From Argyresthia goedartella (lineage: Eukaryota > Arthropoda > Insecta > Lepidoptera > Argyresthiidae), in the NCBI GenBank assembly GCA_949825045.1, contig OX463811.1, forward strand, positions 1 through 64,000: a stretch of 64,000 nt of DNA, read 5' to 3'. The notes beneath the pieces are model-generated. The model was not told the DNA's origin. It did not search any database and worked only from the letters and a program-made list of their open reading frames with translations. This document shows, in pieces, positions 13,562-25,107 of the stretch (position 1 is the first letter of the stretch; each line of letters starts with the position of its first letter). The position numbers and the translations under genes were made by a program.

Positions 13562-13700
13562 TTTCTAATTCTATTTGTTTTCCTTCTATAAAGAGCTTGT
13601 TATTACGGATTTCTGCATACAGCCCTTTTTTTCTGGCCAAAAACATTTCATCTCGTATCATCTTTCTTTCTTGTCTTGCCTTTTCGTCTAGGAACGCAGT
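13407..13700 (-). CDS. CR1/Jockey-group LINE ORF1, C-terminal remnant
   Basis: The open frame runs from 13787 to 13407, but only about the last 97 residues look LINE-derived: a basic helical stretch (EKARQERKMIRDEMFLARK), a short motif ending LFIEGK, then a low-complexity tail of repeated RNNYRDNT units. The tail comes from a roughly 30-bp tandem repeat at 13444-13516 that also encodes repeated EITTEI in the overlapping ORF2 frame. The apparent N-terminus (residues 1 to about 29) is antisense to the adjacent 3'-UTR-like sequence and is probably not original. The ORF1 start has been lost by 5' truncation. It presumably encoded the RNA-binding protein of the element. Confidence 0.5.
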   Translation of the reverse strand, partial: TAFLDEKARQERKMIRDEMFLARKKGLYAEIRNNKLFIEGKQIELENGNNEEQQQPAHDQQNRNNYRDKTTRNNYRDNTTRNNYRDNTSNNSFRNRF

Positions 13701-13866
13701 AATGGATAGTCCAGTACCTTGGAAGTGGAGTCCAGTACCTTGTAAAGGGTGTGCATCAGGGTTTTTTAGTCGGTAAGAGTCCGACACTGTCTGGGTCTCC
13801 CCTCCCAGACGTCCATGAGGATTTTTCCCAGGTGCAACCCTACTTAAAAAAAAAAAAAAAAAAAAA
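13700..13866 (+). mobile_element. 3' end of a telomere-targeted LINE with poly(A) joined to CCTAA repeats
   Basis: On the plus strand, non-coding sequence with a strong hairpin (GTCGGTAAGAGTCCGAC, 13770-13786) and a CTGGGTCTCCCCTCCCAG inverted repeat leads into about 22 A residues and then directly into CCTAACCTAA. A poly(A) tail followed immediately by the C-rich telomeric strand is the TRAS-type 3' junction. This may be the true 3' terminus of the R1/TRAS-like LINE whose body lies at 6973-9671, split by the CR1-like insertion, or a separate 5'-truncated copy. Confidence 0.55.
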
Positions 13867-14166
13867 ACCTAACCTAACCTAACCTAACCTAACCTAACCT
13901 AACCTAACCTAACCTAACCTAACCTAACCTAACCTAACCTAACCTAACCTAACCTAACCTAACCTAACCTAACCTAACCTAACCTAACCTAACCTAACCT
14001 AACCTAACCTAACCTAACCTAACCTAACCTAACCTAACCTAACCTAACCTAACCTAACCTAACCTAACCTAACCTAACCTAACCTAACCTAACCTAACCT
14101 AACCTAACCTAACCTAACCTAACCTAACCTAACCTAACCTAACCTAACCTAATCTAACCTAACCTA
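13867..14166. repeat. Second, inner (CCTAA)n telomeric array
   Basis: About 300 bp of CCTAA repeats in the same orientation as the terminal array, with one variant unit (AATCT, at 14151-14155) near the inner edge. It marks the older telomere/subtelomere boundary. Everything to its left is telomeric repeat plus telomere-inserted LINEs, and to its right begins single-copy-looking DNA. Confidence 0.95.
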
Positions 14167-14602
14167 TGCCAACCAAGTTGAGGGAGTAATATTCCACCTT
14201 TATTTATTTTTTCTTCACGATGGTGGCTTATTTTGAAAGAAACATTTATCGATAAAGATCCACCAACCAAACTAAAAATGTCATGTAACATAATGTCCAG
14301 AAGTGTCAAGTTTAATAAAAAAATACTTTTGACACTGCCTGTGTTTCCCATCAAATGTCTCCCATGTGTGATACCTACTATAGGACGCTTGATAGTTCAA
14401 ACATACAACATCAATTAATCATAGCCCTAAACACGTACAATACATAGCGTTTACACATGAGCAGCATGCGCACGGCAGGTACTGTCGGCTGCCCCCGACA
14501 CGGTTAAAGCTGTCGCCTGCTGTCGAAGCGGAATAAAACGCGTCGGCAGCAGTCGACAGCAAGTTTGAAACATGTCAACAGCAAAATTAGACGCGTCATC
14601 AG
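14167..14602. other. Innermost subtelomeric host DNA; possible ancestral UCHL5 3' flank
   Basis: 436 bp with no convincing coding frame. Once the BEL/Pao element is removed, this stretch continues directly from the UCHL5 3' flank at 31863. On the minus strand (the sense strand of UCHL5) an AATAAATAAA motif lies at about 14199-14208, some 35 bp before the telomeric array. It is the only such motif I see in this flank and could be the original UCHL5 polyadenylation signal. This is an inference. Confidence 0.4.
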
Positions 14603-14739
14603 TGTTTAAGACACTGCAAATGTAAATGAAAGCTTGTAATATTTTATATGAATTAAATTTATTGGACACTAGACACACCGTTATAAGATGGCACCAAGAA
14701 GGGCTGTGTTGCCAGTACAAAAATATTATGTCGTGTACA
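14603..14739 (-). repeat. BEL/Pao 3' LTR
   Basis: 137 bp, differing from the 5' LTR at only one position that I can find (A/T near 14618). Flanked on the left by target duplication ATCAG. The sequence inward (14740-14787) shows no obvious purine tract on the minus strand, so the polypurine tract is unclear. Confidence 0.9.
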
Positions 14740-14787
14740 TAAGTTGGGGGGCCACAGATAGCCTGAACAAGTTAAACTTATAAACAA

Positions 14788-14820
14788 CTAGCAGACCCGG
14801 CGAACTCCGTTTCGCCACCA
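14788..14820 (-). terminator. Helitron 3' terminal hairpin and CTAG
   Basis: On the minus strand a GGCGAA - 6-nt loop - TTCGCC hairpin is followed nine bases later by the terminal CTAG. In Helitrons this structure ends rolling-circle transposition. Confidence 0.85.
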
Positions 14821-15068
14821 GATTCGTTTTATGTAACATTTCGTTTGGTGATTAAAAGATAAAGAAAAAAAATATTTTTGTTATATATTTGAAAAGGAAA
14901 ATATTTATTTCATTTCACAACAGTCATAAATTCATTTCGATTACCTACTAAAATGAAGTGTTATGTAGTTGAACTTCCCTAAGTAAATGAAAGTTAATTT
15001 TTGATGTCGCTACAAATCCAAAGTAAATACTGAATCGAAGCGTTATACGTGTCCGCAAATTATCCGTT

Positions 15069-18000
15069 TCATTGTAGTGCTCTTTGGTAAACCACATTTT
15101 TTGTTTTTTGGTCTGACGTTAACACAAACAAAGCGGATGGTTTCCCAACTCGTGAACACGCAAAATGTGAAAAACAATGATTTTCTAAATTTATCCCGCA
15201 AACACTAAGCGATTGCCCTTGCGACTTATTAATTGTCATTGCGAACGCAAGGCGAACTGGGAATTGCAATCGTTTGAAGTCAAACGGAAGATCAGTCGGA
15301 ATCATTGGTATTCGAGGAATACATACATTTTCACCTGCGTATACCTCGCGCCACGAGTTATGAGCGGTGGCCTTGAATGCGCAATAGCCACTTTTCAATA
15401 CCTGTACATATGCGCAGTAATTCCCGCCAACGTCGCCCAGCGCTCTTAATTCGTGGCGCGAGGTATACTTTCCGTTAATAATGGTTGCCTCGATCAAATT
15501 TGGCATAAGTCTCTTCATCGAAAGTCGAGTACCGTTGCAAAGTCGCGGTGGATTCAAATTACGCAGTATCATAACAACTGTACCAACTTTGAGTTGCAAG
15601 TTATGTGGTGAAAATCCTGGTATCTCCAGAGAGTTCAAAAACTCCGTTGGATAATTTACTACATCATCGGGATTTGTTATTGAATCAACGGATTTGTATG
15701 TTACCAAATCGCTAGTAATTTTTGATTGAATGGTGAAATTCAGTGCGTGGACATCATTATTCTTTGCGGCAAGAATTGCTCGTTGACTTAACCAAGCATA
15801 ATTCTTATAATTCTCACTAATATTTGGGAAAACATTTTCAATAAGAACTAATTGAGTGTCTACAAATCGGCAAAAGTCGTTGGTAAGAGTAATTAATCCA
15901 GATGTCGCATCAACTGGGACTTTTCCATTTCCAACATCTAACAATTGTTTGGAAAATTGTGCAGCACTTTGATCATTTTGAAGTTGAACTCTCATATTAG
16001 TGGTTAGCGATAATGTTTTTACGTTATTCCATAAAGGTGATGCCTTCAGGCAAGCATTCAATTCATCTGCAGGCGTTCCACGGGGAACTACTGGCAACGT
16101 CTGCCTGAAATCGCCTGCCAACAATATCATCAAGCCGCCAAAGATGTTGTTATTTCGCCGAAGATCCTTCAGTGTGAAGTTAAGTGCTTCAAGTGATTTC
16201 TTATGTGCCATTGTGCACTCATCCCAAACAATGAGCTTGCATTGCATTAACAATTTTCCCATTGCACTGGATCGGGAAATATTGCATGTTGGAGTATCAA
16301 TTGTGTTTAAATTGAGTGGCAATTTAAGCGCAGAATGTGCAGTACGACCGCCATCTAGAAGAGTCGCCGCAATTCCAGATGATGCTAAAGCCAAAGCTAT
16401 GTCACATCTTGATCGAATAGTGGCCAAAATCAATGAAATGACAAATGTTTTCCCTGTTCCTCCAGGTGCATCCAGGAAGAATAGACCACCAGTATTATTG
16501 TCCACCGCTTGCATTAATGTTTCGTATACTTGTTTTTGCTGTTCATTCAGCAACGGAACATTATTTCTAACGAATTCCTGCAATGTATCAACATTGTATT
16601 GCAGCTCTCGATTTAATTCTTGATTGAATGCATCGTGCATCGATCGATTTGGCGCAATCATTCCTACTTCAATCAGTAGCTTGTTTGCAATAGTCAAGCA
16701 TTGATCCTCAATCAGAATCAATCCTTCATTGTAGATTTCATCGGTTATTTGGATGTCAGGATTATTCGTTTGAATGCGCAAGCGATGCAAGATATCTTCA
16801 CATATGGCGTCTTTGTATTTTTTCCATAACTGAATTGGTTGTGAAGGAAAACATGTGGTGATGATAATTGCGAACAGCGTTCGTATTTGGTACGCATTTG
16901 ATGAAACAACTGAATCTGCAAGTGTTAAATCCCAATGAGAATCGTTCTCCAGCAAACCCAATAGTTGACATGCTTCTCGATATGTTTGGCATTGGTGGCC
17001 ATTCACAGTTTTCAAATGCGCAAATGATTTTGGTCCACGTACATTTACTAACAGCAGTCGCAAATAAAAACATTCATCGTTTCTAGGATGAACAGTGTAC
17101 ATACGACCTAGTGCATCAGTTGAAAACACCTGTGGCCAGTCTGGAACTGGGGTTCCTTGTTTGCGACGTTGGAATTTCTTTATTGATTGATTCCAAGTGT
17201 AATACTTGGGCATTTCAACGTACATCAGCGTCGCTGCGAATGGATCTGCTTCACACATTGCAAAGAAGCTAGTCAATGTTGTCGATGGTGGTCTCTCAGC
17301 TCGTTGTGCCGCATTAGCCTCAGTGAAGTAAACTCTTTGGCCATTTTCCAAATGCACTGCTAAATGTACAACTGTGGGATATCTTTCATGAATTTGAAAT
17401 GACAATAATCGCCACAGTGCTTCATTAGTACTGACGTATCTGCCCATTTGGAAGTTGCTGATTTCGTGATTCGCATTTTCCGACGCAATACCAAACACAG
17501 CCATGTCGCTGCCTTTTGTGACGTACTTGCACAAATATTTGATTGATTTGGCCGAATGACAACTCTCAACGTTTGCATGTGTTTCGAAAATTCGTGATAG
17601 CAGCGGGCAATATGGTACAATGAATTCATTTCCGATCTCAATCTCTTGATTTTGAACTTTAACTTTGATAGTTCGACCGTTATCTTCTTTTGAACGCCGA
17701 CGATAAACTGGATATCCATCGTTCCCTGTGACTGTTTCAACAACTAACGGTCGCGGATATCGTTTTGTGCACTTTCCATCAGCCATGCAAGGCGATAATG
17801 GATTTAATGCACCGCACGGTCCATGCACCATCTGTGTCGTCACAATGTCGTGTAGACGGGGATCAGTGACTGGATCAGGAATTTCAGCTGATATGATGTC
17901 ATCCACTTCATTTGAATGTAATTTGTTCAGCAACCAAATTAGGATATGAGCATGCGGTAGTCCACGCTTCTGCCATTCCACCGAGTACATATAACAACGT

Positions 18001-19723
18001 GTGTCACCAAAAACTCGATACTTAGTAAGCAAATCCATCATAACCTTGAGTTTTTGCTGAAATACTCTGGCGATTATGTCATGGCGATCTTGCGGTTTTT
18101 GACCCGGTTCCAACTCGCGTTCAATTTCCGTCCACTTCGGATTGCATGTGACCGTAATAAATAAATCCGGAGTTCCATAATGTCGCACGTACGTCATAGC
18201 GTCTTGAGCGTATTCGTGCATGTGGCGTGGGCTTCCGATATAAGTTGATGGGAGAATCGTCAGTCGTCCAATATTCTGAACATCACCATCTGAATGAATA
18301 GCATCATGCAAGTGTATATAGTCCTCAGATCGTAGCTTTGCCTGATTGAATCGGATGAACGCTAAACGTTCGGTCTCGACTTTGACATACATGTCGACAG
18401 CGAATTGCTGGAATAGCCGACGGCACTTCAGAATGACATTCTCCTCATGTGTACGAATCATCATACGATACGCATAGTAATTCATTGCGCTTAGATTTTT
18501 ATTCGTTGATACTCCTGAAAATGCAAAATTAAATGAATTGTTAATGGAAACCAATAATAGTAATAATGGAAATAATTCGTGTGTGAATATTGTACCTGTA
18601 ATTGGATCGACCATCTTCAACGTGATGTCGTATCCGTCTTGCCCTTGCCAATAAATGATTGGATATTGTAACGCATCGTACAAACGATGTGTCTCGTTTA
18701 CACGATGCATGATATTGCTTCTTCGCTGAACGACAATGTCTCGTGATTTAGTTGGATCGCCAACAATAATTGCAGCAACATCATTAACGGTGGGTGCATT
18801 GAATCTTCGCACATGTTCACCTGTTGGGGTACAATCCGCTCTTATGACAAATTTGTGCGTATCCGATGGCATTCGTTCCAATGCTGTTTTGAACATATTA
18901 ACCACATCATTATTAGCGTGAAAAAATGCTTGCAACTGTTCAATAATTCGTCTCTTTAACTGTTGTGCTCCCTGTATATTGCACCGCACATTCAGCTGAT
19001 CCACCATCGACGAAATGAAATATATTTGCAGAAATTTATGCGGTTCATCTGGTGTTGGCACCATTGAACCATGCAAATGATATATTTGTCCTTGTATCTC
19101 TAATTGCAAATAATCATTAAAATTTGTTGAAGAATACGTTGTAAATCGTTTGATGTTGTAGTGTGTGGTGTATATGCAGTTGTTATGTGTTGCAATTCAT
19201 TGTGTTGGTGTGAGTGATTGGTTATGTGTGTTGTATCTTTTACCTTGCAAGTCGGCATGAAGCCGCCTTCTCGAATGATATTAGCTCCAAAGGGAGTCAT
19301 GCGAAAGCAGTTATTGTATTCAAGGATGTGTTGAAGAAAATGGCTGGAATCGGGATCTCTTCCATCGAACAATGTTTTCAGTGGCTGTGGTGGTGTAAGT
19401 AATGGATCCAGTTTGACTTTTCCACTTACGCAGCACAATCCAGCCGTTTCTCTTTTGAACTTTAACGCATTGCAATATCGGCATATAGTCGTCATTCGTC
19501 CAATATCTAAATTTTCATCATCACTGTAGTTCGCAGTGGGATCATATTGGAATGCCAAGCGATTGTATGATGCCAATGATCTTCGTGTGCTCACGCGATG
19601 TCTCAATCGGTCATTTTCTCTTATTATATTTTGTCTTTCTTCGCTTAAGTTCCTTGAATACACTTGTTGCTGGCTTGCATGTCTTGTGCGGCGGCCGATG
19701 CTCGCACGTCGTTGTCTAGGCAT
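15069..19723 (-). CDS. Helitron Rep-helicase, two exons (19723-19244 and 19097-15069)
   Basis: The replication initiator and DNA helicase that drives rolling-circle transposition. The N-terminal exon carries a cysteine-rich region (CRYCNALKF, GLCC). The main exon has the Helitron-like N domain (FITVTCNPKWTE), the HUH metal-binding motif (GLPHAHILIW), the two-tyrosine motif (YLCKYVTKG) and a Pif1-type helicase with Walker A (DAPGGTGKT), Walker B (LIVWDE) and C-terminal INKSQGQSL. The two frames are joined by a GT-AG interval, 19243-19098 (146 nt): splicing joins TGC AAG to ATA CAA GGA, giving CK-IQGQIYH, which matches the continuous motif I recall from other Helitrons. The spliced protein would be about 1,502 residues. 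No stop lies within either exon, so the element may be competent. The alternative is a simple frameshift near 19100. Confidence 0.85.
19098..19243 (-). other. Probable spliceosomal intron in Helitron gene
   Basis: Donor CAAG|GTAAAAG at 19244/19243 and acceptor TTAGAG|ATAC at 19098/19097 on the minus strand, 146 nt. The interval contains low-complexity CACA/TGTG-rich sequence unlike the coding flanks. Removal keeps the frame and restores a family-typical motif. Confidence 0.65.
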
Positions 19724-19773
19724 TTTGGACTATGGACAGAGTGTTGAATTTAACCTCAAATGCACGATCCACA

Positions 19774-19926
19774 TAATTTACACTGAGCTTGAATGAAATT
19801 AACTGAGCAGAGAACAATGAGTAGCTGTCAAACACTCGGCGCCATCTTCATAATTTACACTGAGCTTGAATGAAATTAACTGAGCAGAGAACAATGTGTA
19901 GCTGTCAAACACTCGGCGCCATCTAC
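19774..19926. repeat. 77-bp tandem duplication in Helitron 5' region
   Basis: Two copies with period 77 (19774-19850 and 19851 to about 19926) upstream of the transposase start, each containing CTGTCAAACACTCGGCGCC. The copies differ at few positions. They lie in the likely promoter/5' UTR of the Rep-helicase gene. Confidence 0.85.
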
Positions 19927-20146
19927 TTGAAGTATTGGATATTGGTTTGTAGTACATGCTATGTATCAGAGATGGCGCTGTATGTGAAAAACGATTTCCC
20001 CACTTTTCTGTTGAATTTTCTTTGCTATAAACCTCACGGAGCCCGAGACCTTTCCAACGAATGCAAAACCGTGGAAATCGGTTCGTGCGTTCTGGAGTTA
20101 TAGCGTCAGGGAGGAAAACCGGACTTATTTTTATATGTATAGTAGA

Positions 20147-21387
20147 TAAGTATACAAATCAGTAGAAAAGTATTTAAGAATACAAAGTTAAGCAAACATT
20201 GATTTAAATGCGATGCTTTGAGAAATGCTAACTTTTAACCATCTAATCCAATAATACTACCGTGGAATGGGGTGAGATTGATTAATTTTGAAATTCAAAC
20301 GTCTGTAATTTTTTCATTTTCTGTTTAATAAATCCGAAAAAAAAACTATATAATGGGATCGTATCTAAAAAATTGAATCATGCATTAGAAAAAATATTTA
20401 TTTGTCTTTGAGAAAAAAAATAAAAACATCGCTATCAACTTTATACTTGAAGTGGGGTCACTTTGATATCCTCTGTTTTTAATATTGATTATCATAGACA
20501 CCCATAAAAGGAACAACTAAGGAAAAATAATTTTTTTGTTTATCTTTAACTTTTTAAGTTATGTTTTTTTTTATAAATATGGGGCTTTGATTTGAGGGGT
20601 AACTTTGATATACTACATTTATGTGGGACTTATTGACAGATATTAACATTATTAACAGAAGAACACCATTAAGACTTTACAAATCCTGATCTAAAGGTAT
20701 TTAAGATGTGTTTACAGGTCAATAAATATTTAAATATATGTATTAAAGTCAAATGTAAATGAAATAAAAATATGACTTTTAATTTTTACTTTATTAAAAA
20801 ATATATCTTTATCTTTTCAGAAAACATAATTAGACTTTAATGGCATAGGAGGTTTATAAGTTCACAATTATTTATTTAACCGACAACAACATGAGATCAA
20901 ATCTCTTAAATGTCACCTAAGACAATCAGGCACACATTGAGATCAATTCACTAAAATTATATTTAAAGACATAACATTAATATTAAATGACTTAAAGTTC
21001 ACATTGAGATCATTATATTGTTCATCATAATATTGTTTAGACTGTTTAATTTTGAGAATACTAGTCAACTACCTACAGTACAGTACGCGTGTCATGTCCA
21101 CCGGGAGTCGACGACTCGCGCGCGCGGGGATAGCGCGCCCCGCCTTCACCGACCACGCCGCATTTGTCCTCGACGGCGGTACGATAATAGATGAATCCGA
21201 GGAAAATATATGTTTATAATACATATTTATGTACTTGACTGTTGTGTTATAAATTTTATGAATAAAATGATTTATTTTAGCCTAATAAAAGTTTATTTTA
21301 TTTTAAAGACATGTTCCTTAGATTTAACATATGAAAAAACACTTAGGTATATATCTATTAACATAGTATACAATTAGTATAGTAGAA
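20147..21387 (-). other. BEL/Pao 3' non-coding region, contents unexplained
   Basis: About 1.24 kb between the end of the BEL/Pao pol remnant and the Helitron 5' end. It is very AT-rich apart from a CpG-dense block at about 21085-21185. I see no coding frame of note. This is longer than the short 3' region usual for BEL/Pao elements, so a further unrecognised insertion is possible. Confidence 0.35.
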
Positions 21388-22859
21388 TTAAGTTTCAACA
21401 ATTTTAGAAATAGCTCGACAATGAACCTTTTTATCAGAAGTTATAACTTCAACAACACGAACTTTATTATCCTTACCAGGAAAGATTTTATGAATTCTAC
21501 CCATTGGCTATCGAAGAGGAGGAGTGTTGGAGTGTTGGGGTTGTTTCTTAACAAGACCAACATTCCTTCTTTCAAGTTTGGAAATTCTTTCTGCCATTTA
21601 GTTTTTTATTCAATGAAGTTAAATAGTCATTTGACCAAATCTTCCAAAAATTTTGTTTTATCTGCTCACAAGATCTCCAAAATCTTAACCTATTACATGG
21701 AATATTAGTTAGATTCGGCTGTGGTATAGAAGTTAATACATCTCCAATTAAAAAGTGTCCTGGTGACAAAAATGAAAAGTCAGAAATATCTTGTGACAAT
21801 GGTGTTATAGGTCGAGAATTTAAAATGCTTTCTATTTCTGTTATAATAGTATTAAATTGTTCATATGTAAATATTTTAAAAGATGAAATCCTTTTTAAAT
21901 GTTGCTTTGCAGACTTAACCGCAGCTTCCCATAAACCTCCATGGGTGGGGCTGTACTTGGGAATGAAATGGAATTGAATTCCTCTTTGTAATGTAAAATT
22001 ATTAATACTATTTTGAAAATCTTCTGTGTTTTGTAAATTGTACAAATCTTTCAACTTATTATTAGCACCTTTAAAAGTAGATGCATTGTCACAAAATATA
22101 TCCGATGGATTACCTCTACGTGCTATAAATCTTTTGAGAGCAGACCAAAAAGTATCAGTAGACATATCTGACACTACTTCCATGTGTACCGCTTTTGTAA
22201 CAAAGCAAACAAAAACGGACACATAGCCTTTGCTTATAACACTATTTCTTTTCTTGTTTAATATCAAAAGGTCCACAATAGTCTATACCTACTTTCTCAA
22301 ATGGACGAGCAGGACTAACACGATCAATAGGTAGCGAACCCATAAGTTGCTGTGTGGTTTTAGCTCTTTCCCTGCTACATATTAAACATTTGTGAATGAC
22401 ACTTTTAATTTCTCTAATGGAATTAATTACATGATACTGTAAGTTTAAACTGCTTAATACGACTTTTAAACCTACATGCATTAAGCGAATATGTTCTTGT
22501 CTTATTATTAATTTAGTTAAATGATAATGCTTTGGCAATATTATAGGGTATTTCTGCGAATAACTTAGATTGGCACTCTGCAATCTACTTCCCAATCGAA
22601 GAACTCCTTGCGAGTCTATAAAAGGTGTCAATGAACTCAAATTAGATTTGAATGATTTATTTTCTTTAATGCATTTTAATTCGTTACTAAAATAAAAAAT
22701 TTGAACACCCTTTATTAGATAAGAAAGTGCCAATTTAAGCTCTTGCACAGTGAAAAAACCACTAGTAATAGAACCAACATTCTTTTTGCACTTATTATAA
22801 AATCTTAATACTAACGCCATGATGCGAATAGTTTTAAACAAAGTAGAATAGTTTTCCAC
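21388..22859 (-). pseudogene. BEL/Pao integrase and DUF5641-like C-terminus, frameshifted
   Basis: Remnant of the integrase that inserts element cDNA. Frame one (22859-22242) holds the zinc-binding H2C2 region (RQEHIRLMHVG, then CLICSR) and the start of the catalytic core (GIDYCGPFD). A frameshift near 22260 moves to 22276-21572 with AVHMEVVSD, IFCDNASTFKGAN, SPTHGGLWEAAVKSAK and LNSRPITPLS. A second shift near 21580 leads into a DUF5641-type tail (MGRIHKIFPG, VRVVEV) ending near 21388. The catalytic D and E positions are still recognisable. At least two frame breaks make it non-functional as written. Confidence 0.85.
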
Positions 22860-23186
22860 TAAAGGTAATATTGGGCTTTCCCTTTTAGTATTTGAATTTT
22901 CAATATTTGTACATACTGTAGTCTCAAAATTTGTAAAAGGTAATTCTATTTCTTGTAAATAAAAATTATAACTGCCATTCTAAATAATAAAATCAGGTCC
23001 CTGCTTACATAGCTTGTCCTCGATTAACTGCTGTGGGTCACAGCCTCGCGATAACACATCTGCAGGATTCAATAGAATTGGAGTATAAAGCCATTTAACA
23101 GAAGCAAGTTTATTAATTTCTTTCACCCTATTAGCTATGTAAGCAGGGAGTTTCACAGGAGACAGGTCAAGCCAACTTAAAACTAT

Positions 23187-24306
23187 TTAAGAGTCGCAGA
23201 ATAAAAATGTTTTTATAATATTCAAAATAGAACTAACACGAGACATAAGTCTCGCCAATAACAAAACGCCGTTTAGTTCCAATTTTTGAATTGTTAACTT
23301 TGAATTCAAAGGAGCCACTTTTGACTTTGAACATAGTAAATGCACATTAAATTTTCCATTAATTTTAACTCTAACAAAAATGCAGCAGCCATAGGCATGA
23401 GAAGATGCATCACAGAAGCCAATAAGCTCAGTCTCCTCTGATTCAACAGTTTGTAAATATCTTTTAATATTTATTTCTGGCATGTTAATAAGGTTAGTAT
23501 AAAACTCATTTCAAATTTTAATTAATTCAATAGGTAGAGGGATGTCCCAGTCTAAATTGTATTGCCATAATTGCTGTAAAAATAACTTTGCTTTGACAGT
23601 GACAGGTCCAACGAAGCCCATGGGATCAAAAAGCCGACTTATAATACTAAGCACACTCGTTTTAGTAGGCATTTTAGGCTCAGTGATAAGCACCCTTCCA
23701 CTCACCTTGAACACATCATCCCGCGAGTCATAAGCAAGCCCAAGAATTTTATGAATTGATTTATCAATTTCTTTGTCCCCCTGACTAATTTTTTCTTGAG
23801 GAAGATCTTCTAGTAATTTTTGATTATTAGATGCAAATTTGTGTAACTGGAACCCTCCCCTTAGCATGAGAGCTTGTAATTGCTTTTTTAAAAGAATAGT
23901 TTCCTGAAGTGTATTACAGCCTGACTGGATATCATCGATGTAAGAACTTTCTATGATAGCTTTACTAGCAAGAGGAAATTCAGACTGATACCTCTTCGCT
24001 AGTTCTATTAGACATGCTGTAGCCAGAAAAGCAGAACTAGTCAGACCGTATGTTACTACTGTCTGTAACTGTAAACATTGTATTACATCATTAATTATCT
24101 TTCCATAGTATGTTTTGTAGACAACGATGTTCTGGATGTATGAACACATTTCTGTACATATGACGTACATCACACTGTATAGTGTATTTGTAAGAGCGAA
24201 ACAATATTAATATTTCAAATAAAGTTTTCTGCAATACTGGACCATTACATAGCATATTATTTAGACTGTAACCGTTTTTTGTTTTAGCACTTCCATCAAT
24301 TGTCAA
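23187..24306 (-). pseudogene. BEL/Pao reverse transcriptase and RNase H remnant
   Basis: Continuation of pol after the nested LINE. The frame beginning 24306 (DGSAKTKNGYSLNN, CDVRHMYRNVFIHPE) connects to the RT start at 30107-30385 when the LINE is removed. The frame shifts near 24130 to 24173-23511, which carries the catalytic YIDD (SSYIDDIQSG) and the Pao-type ILGLAYDSRDD and RLFDPMGFVGPV. RNase H follows in another frame (23483-23187; EETELIGFCDASSHAYG). It is broken by frameshifts and stops, so it is inactive. Confidence 0.85.
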
Positions 24307-24384
24307 TTGTCAATTGTAAGACGGGCTGGTTTCCGCAACTCGACGACGAAAGCGCCTATTTTGCGTGTGGGTGGGAATGCGACA

Positions 24385-25107
24385 TCATTCGAGCCAACCC
24401 AACTCCTCCAGGAACGCCAGTAGGCCCTTTACGTTACCGACTATCCCTGGAAGGTCCCTCGATTGACCGAGGTGTTTAGCCCTGTAGTCCGCTACTCCTG
24501 TGCACTCCATGAGGACGTGAGCAGCCGTTTCTTCTGCCTCCAAGCAGGCTCTGCAAAGGGGGCTGTCGGTAACACCTAGGACATATAGATGTTTATTAAA
24601 GAAACCATGGCCAGTAAGTGCTGCAGTTACCAGTCGCATGCGCGGCCTACTAAGTCGAAGCAAGGTCTTAGCCAGCCTAGCGCTAGGGGACGGCAAGGCC
24701 AGCTTAGCCTGCCTGCACTCCTCATGGTTTGTCCAAAGAGTGGCATGATCATTCCTGGTCGACTCTCTCAGAAATGAGCGTACCATCTTGAAGGGAAGAG
24801 GGATGATAGGTTCGGGACCATACGCTGTCAAGCTAGATCCTTTACGCGCCAACTCATCCGCTGCATCGTTACCTCTTGATCCGCTGTGTCCTTTTATCCA
24901 TTGAAGGATTACGCGGTTATGTTGACATACCTCCATTAGTCGTTTGTGACACTCGTAGATTAGCCCTGAGTTAATAGTGTTGCTATTTAGTGCTTGTAAG
25001 ACGGCCATGCTATCCGAGAGTATTCGAATGGAGGAATCTCTTACCTTTCTCGATGCTATGGCATTAGCGGCCGATGCATTCAGCTTGAAAGACAGTATTA
25101 TGGGCAC
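24385..25107 (-). pseudogene. LOA-like LINE ORF2 C-terminus (RNase H and Cys/His motif), out of frame
   Basis: The remainder of ORF2 after a frameshift near 25080. RNase H motifs LSDSMAVLQAL and WIKGHSGSRGNDAADELA are intact, followed by the C-terminal C-x2-C-H-C motif (SPLCRACLE ... HVLMEC). The junction VFQAE / LNASAANAIA suggests a small deletion within the RNase H domain. This is the only coding defect I see in the element. Confidence 0.85.

Larger units (their letters stand above)
10041..13700 (-). mobile_element. CR1/Jockey-group LINE (copy A), 5'-truncated
   Basis: A minus-strand non-LTR retrotransposon with an AP-endonuclease/reverse-transcriptase ORF2 preceded by the last part of ORF1. 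Its 3' end is not poly(A) but a short tandem repeat of TTGAGTA units (10048-10070 on the plus strand reads ACTCAAT repeats), as in CR1-like and related LINEs. The 5' boundary is placed near 13700, where sequence changes to LINE 3'-UTR-like DNA on the opposite strand. The exact 5' junction could be off by tens of bases. Confidence 0.75.
14788..20146 (-). mobile_element. Helitron, apparently full-length
   Basis: A rolling-circle transposon of 5,359 bp nested in the BEL/Pao element. On the minus strand it begins TCTACTATAC at 20146 and ends CTAG at 14788, preceded by a hairpin with GGCGAA/TTCGCC arms and a 6-nt loop (14800-14817). The flanking bases are A on the 5' side and T on the 3' side, the host AT dinucleotide expected for Helitron insertion. 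The 5' subterminal sequence (TCTACTATAC...GGTTTTCCTCCCTGACGC) resembles autonomous Helitrons common in Lepidoptera. It encodes one Rep-helicase gene. Confidence 0.92.

Noticed and set aside
14451..14720. 89-codon minus-strand frame next to the telomere
   Set aside because: It crosses the LTR boundary at 14603 and the ATCAG duplication, so it is chance rather than a gene.
16000..16623. 207-codon plus-strand frame
   Set aside because: Antisense shadow of the Helitron helicase domain.
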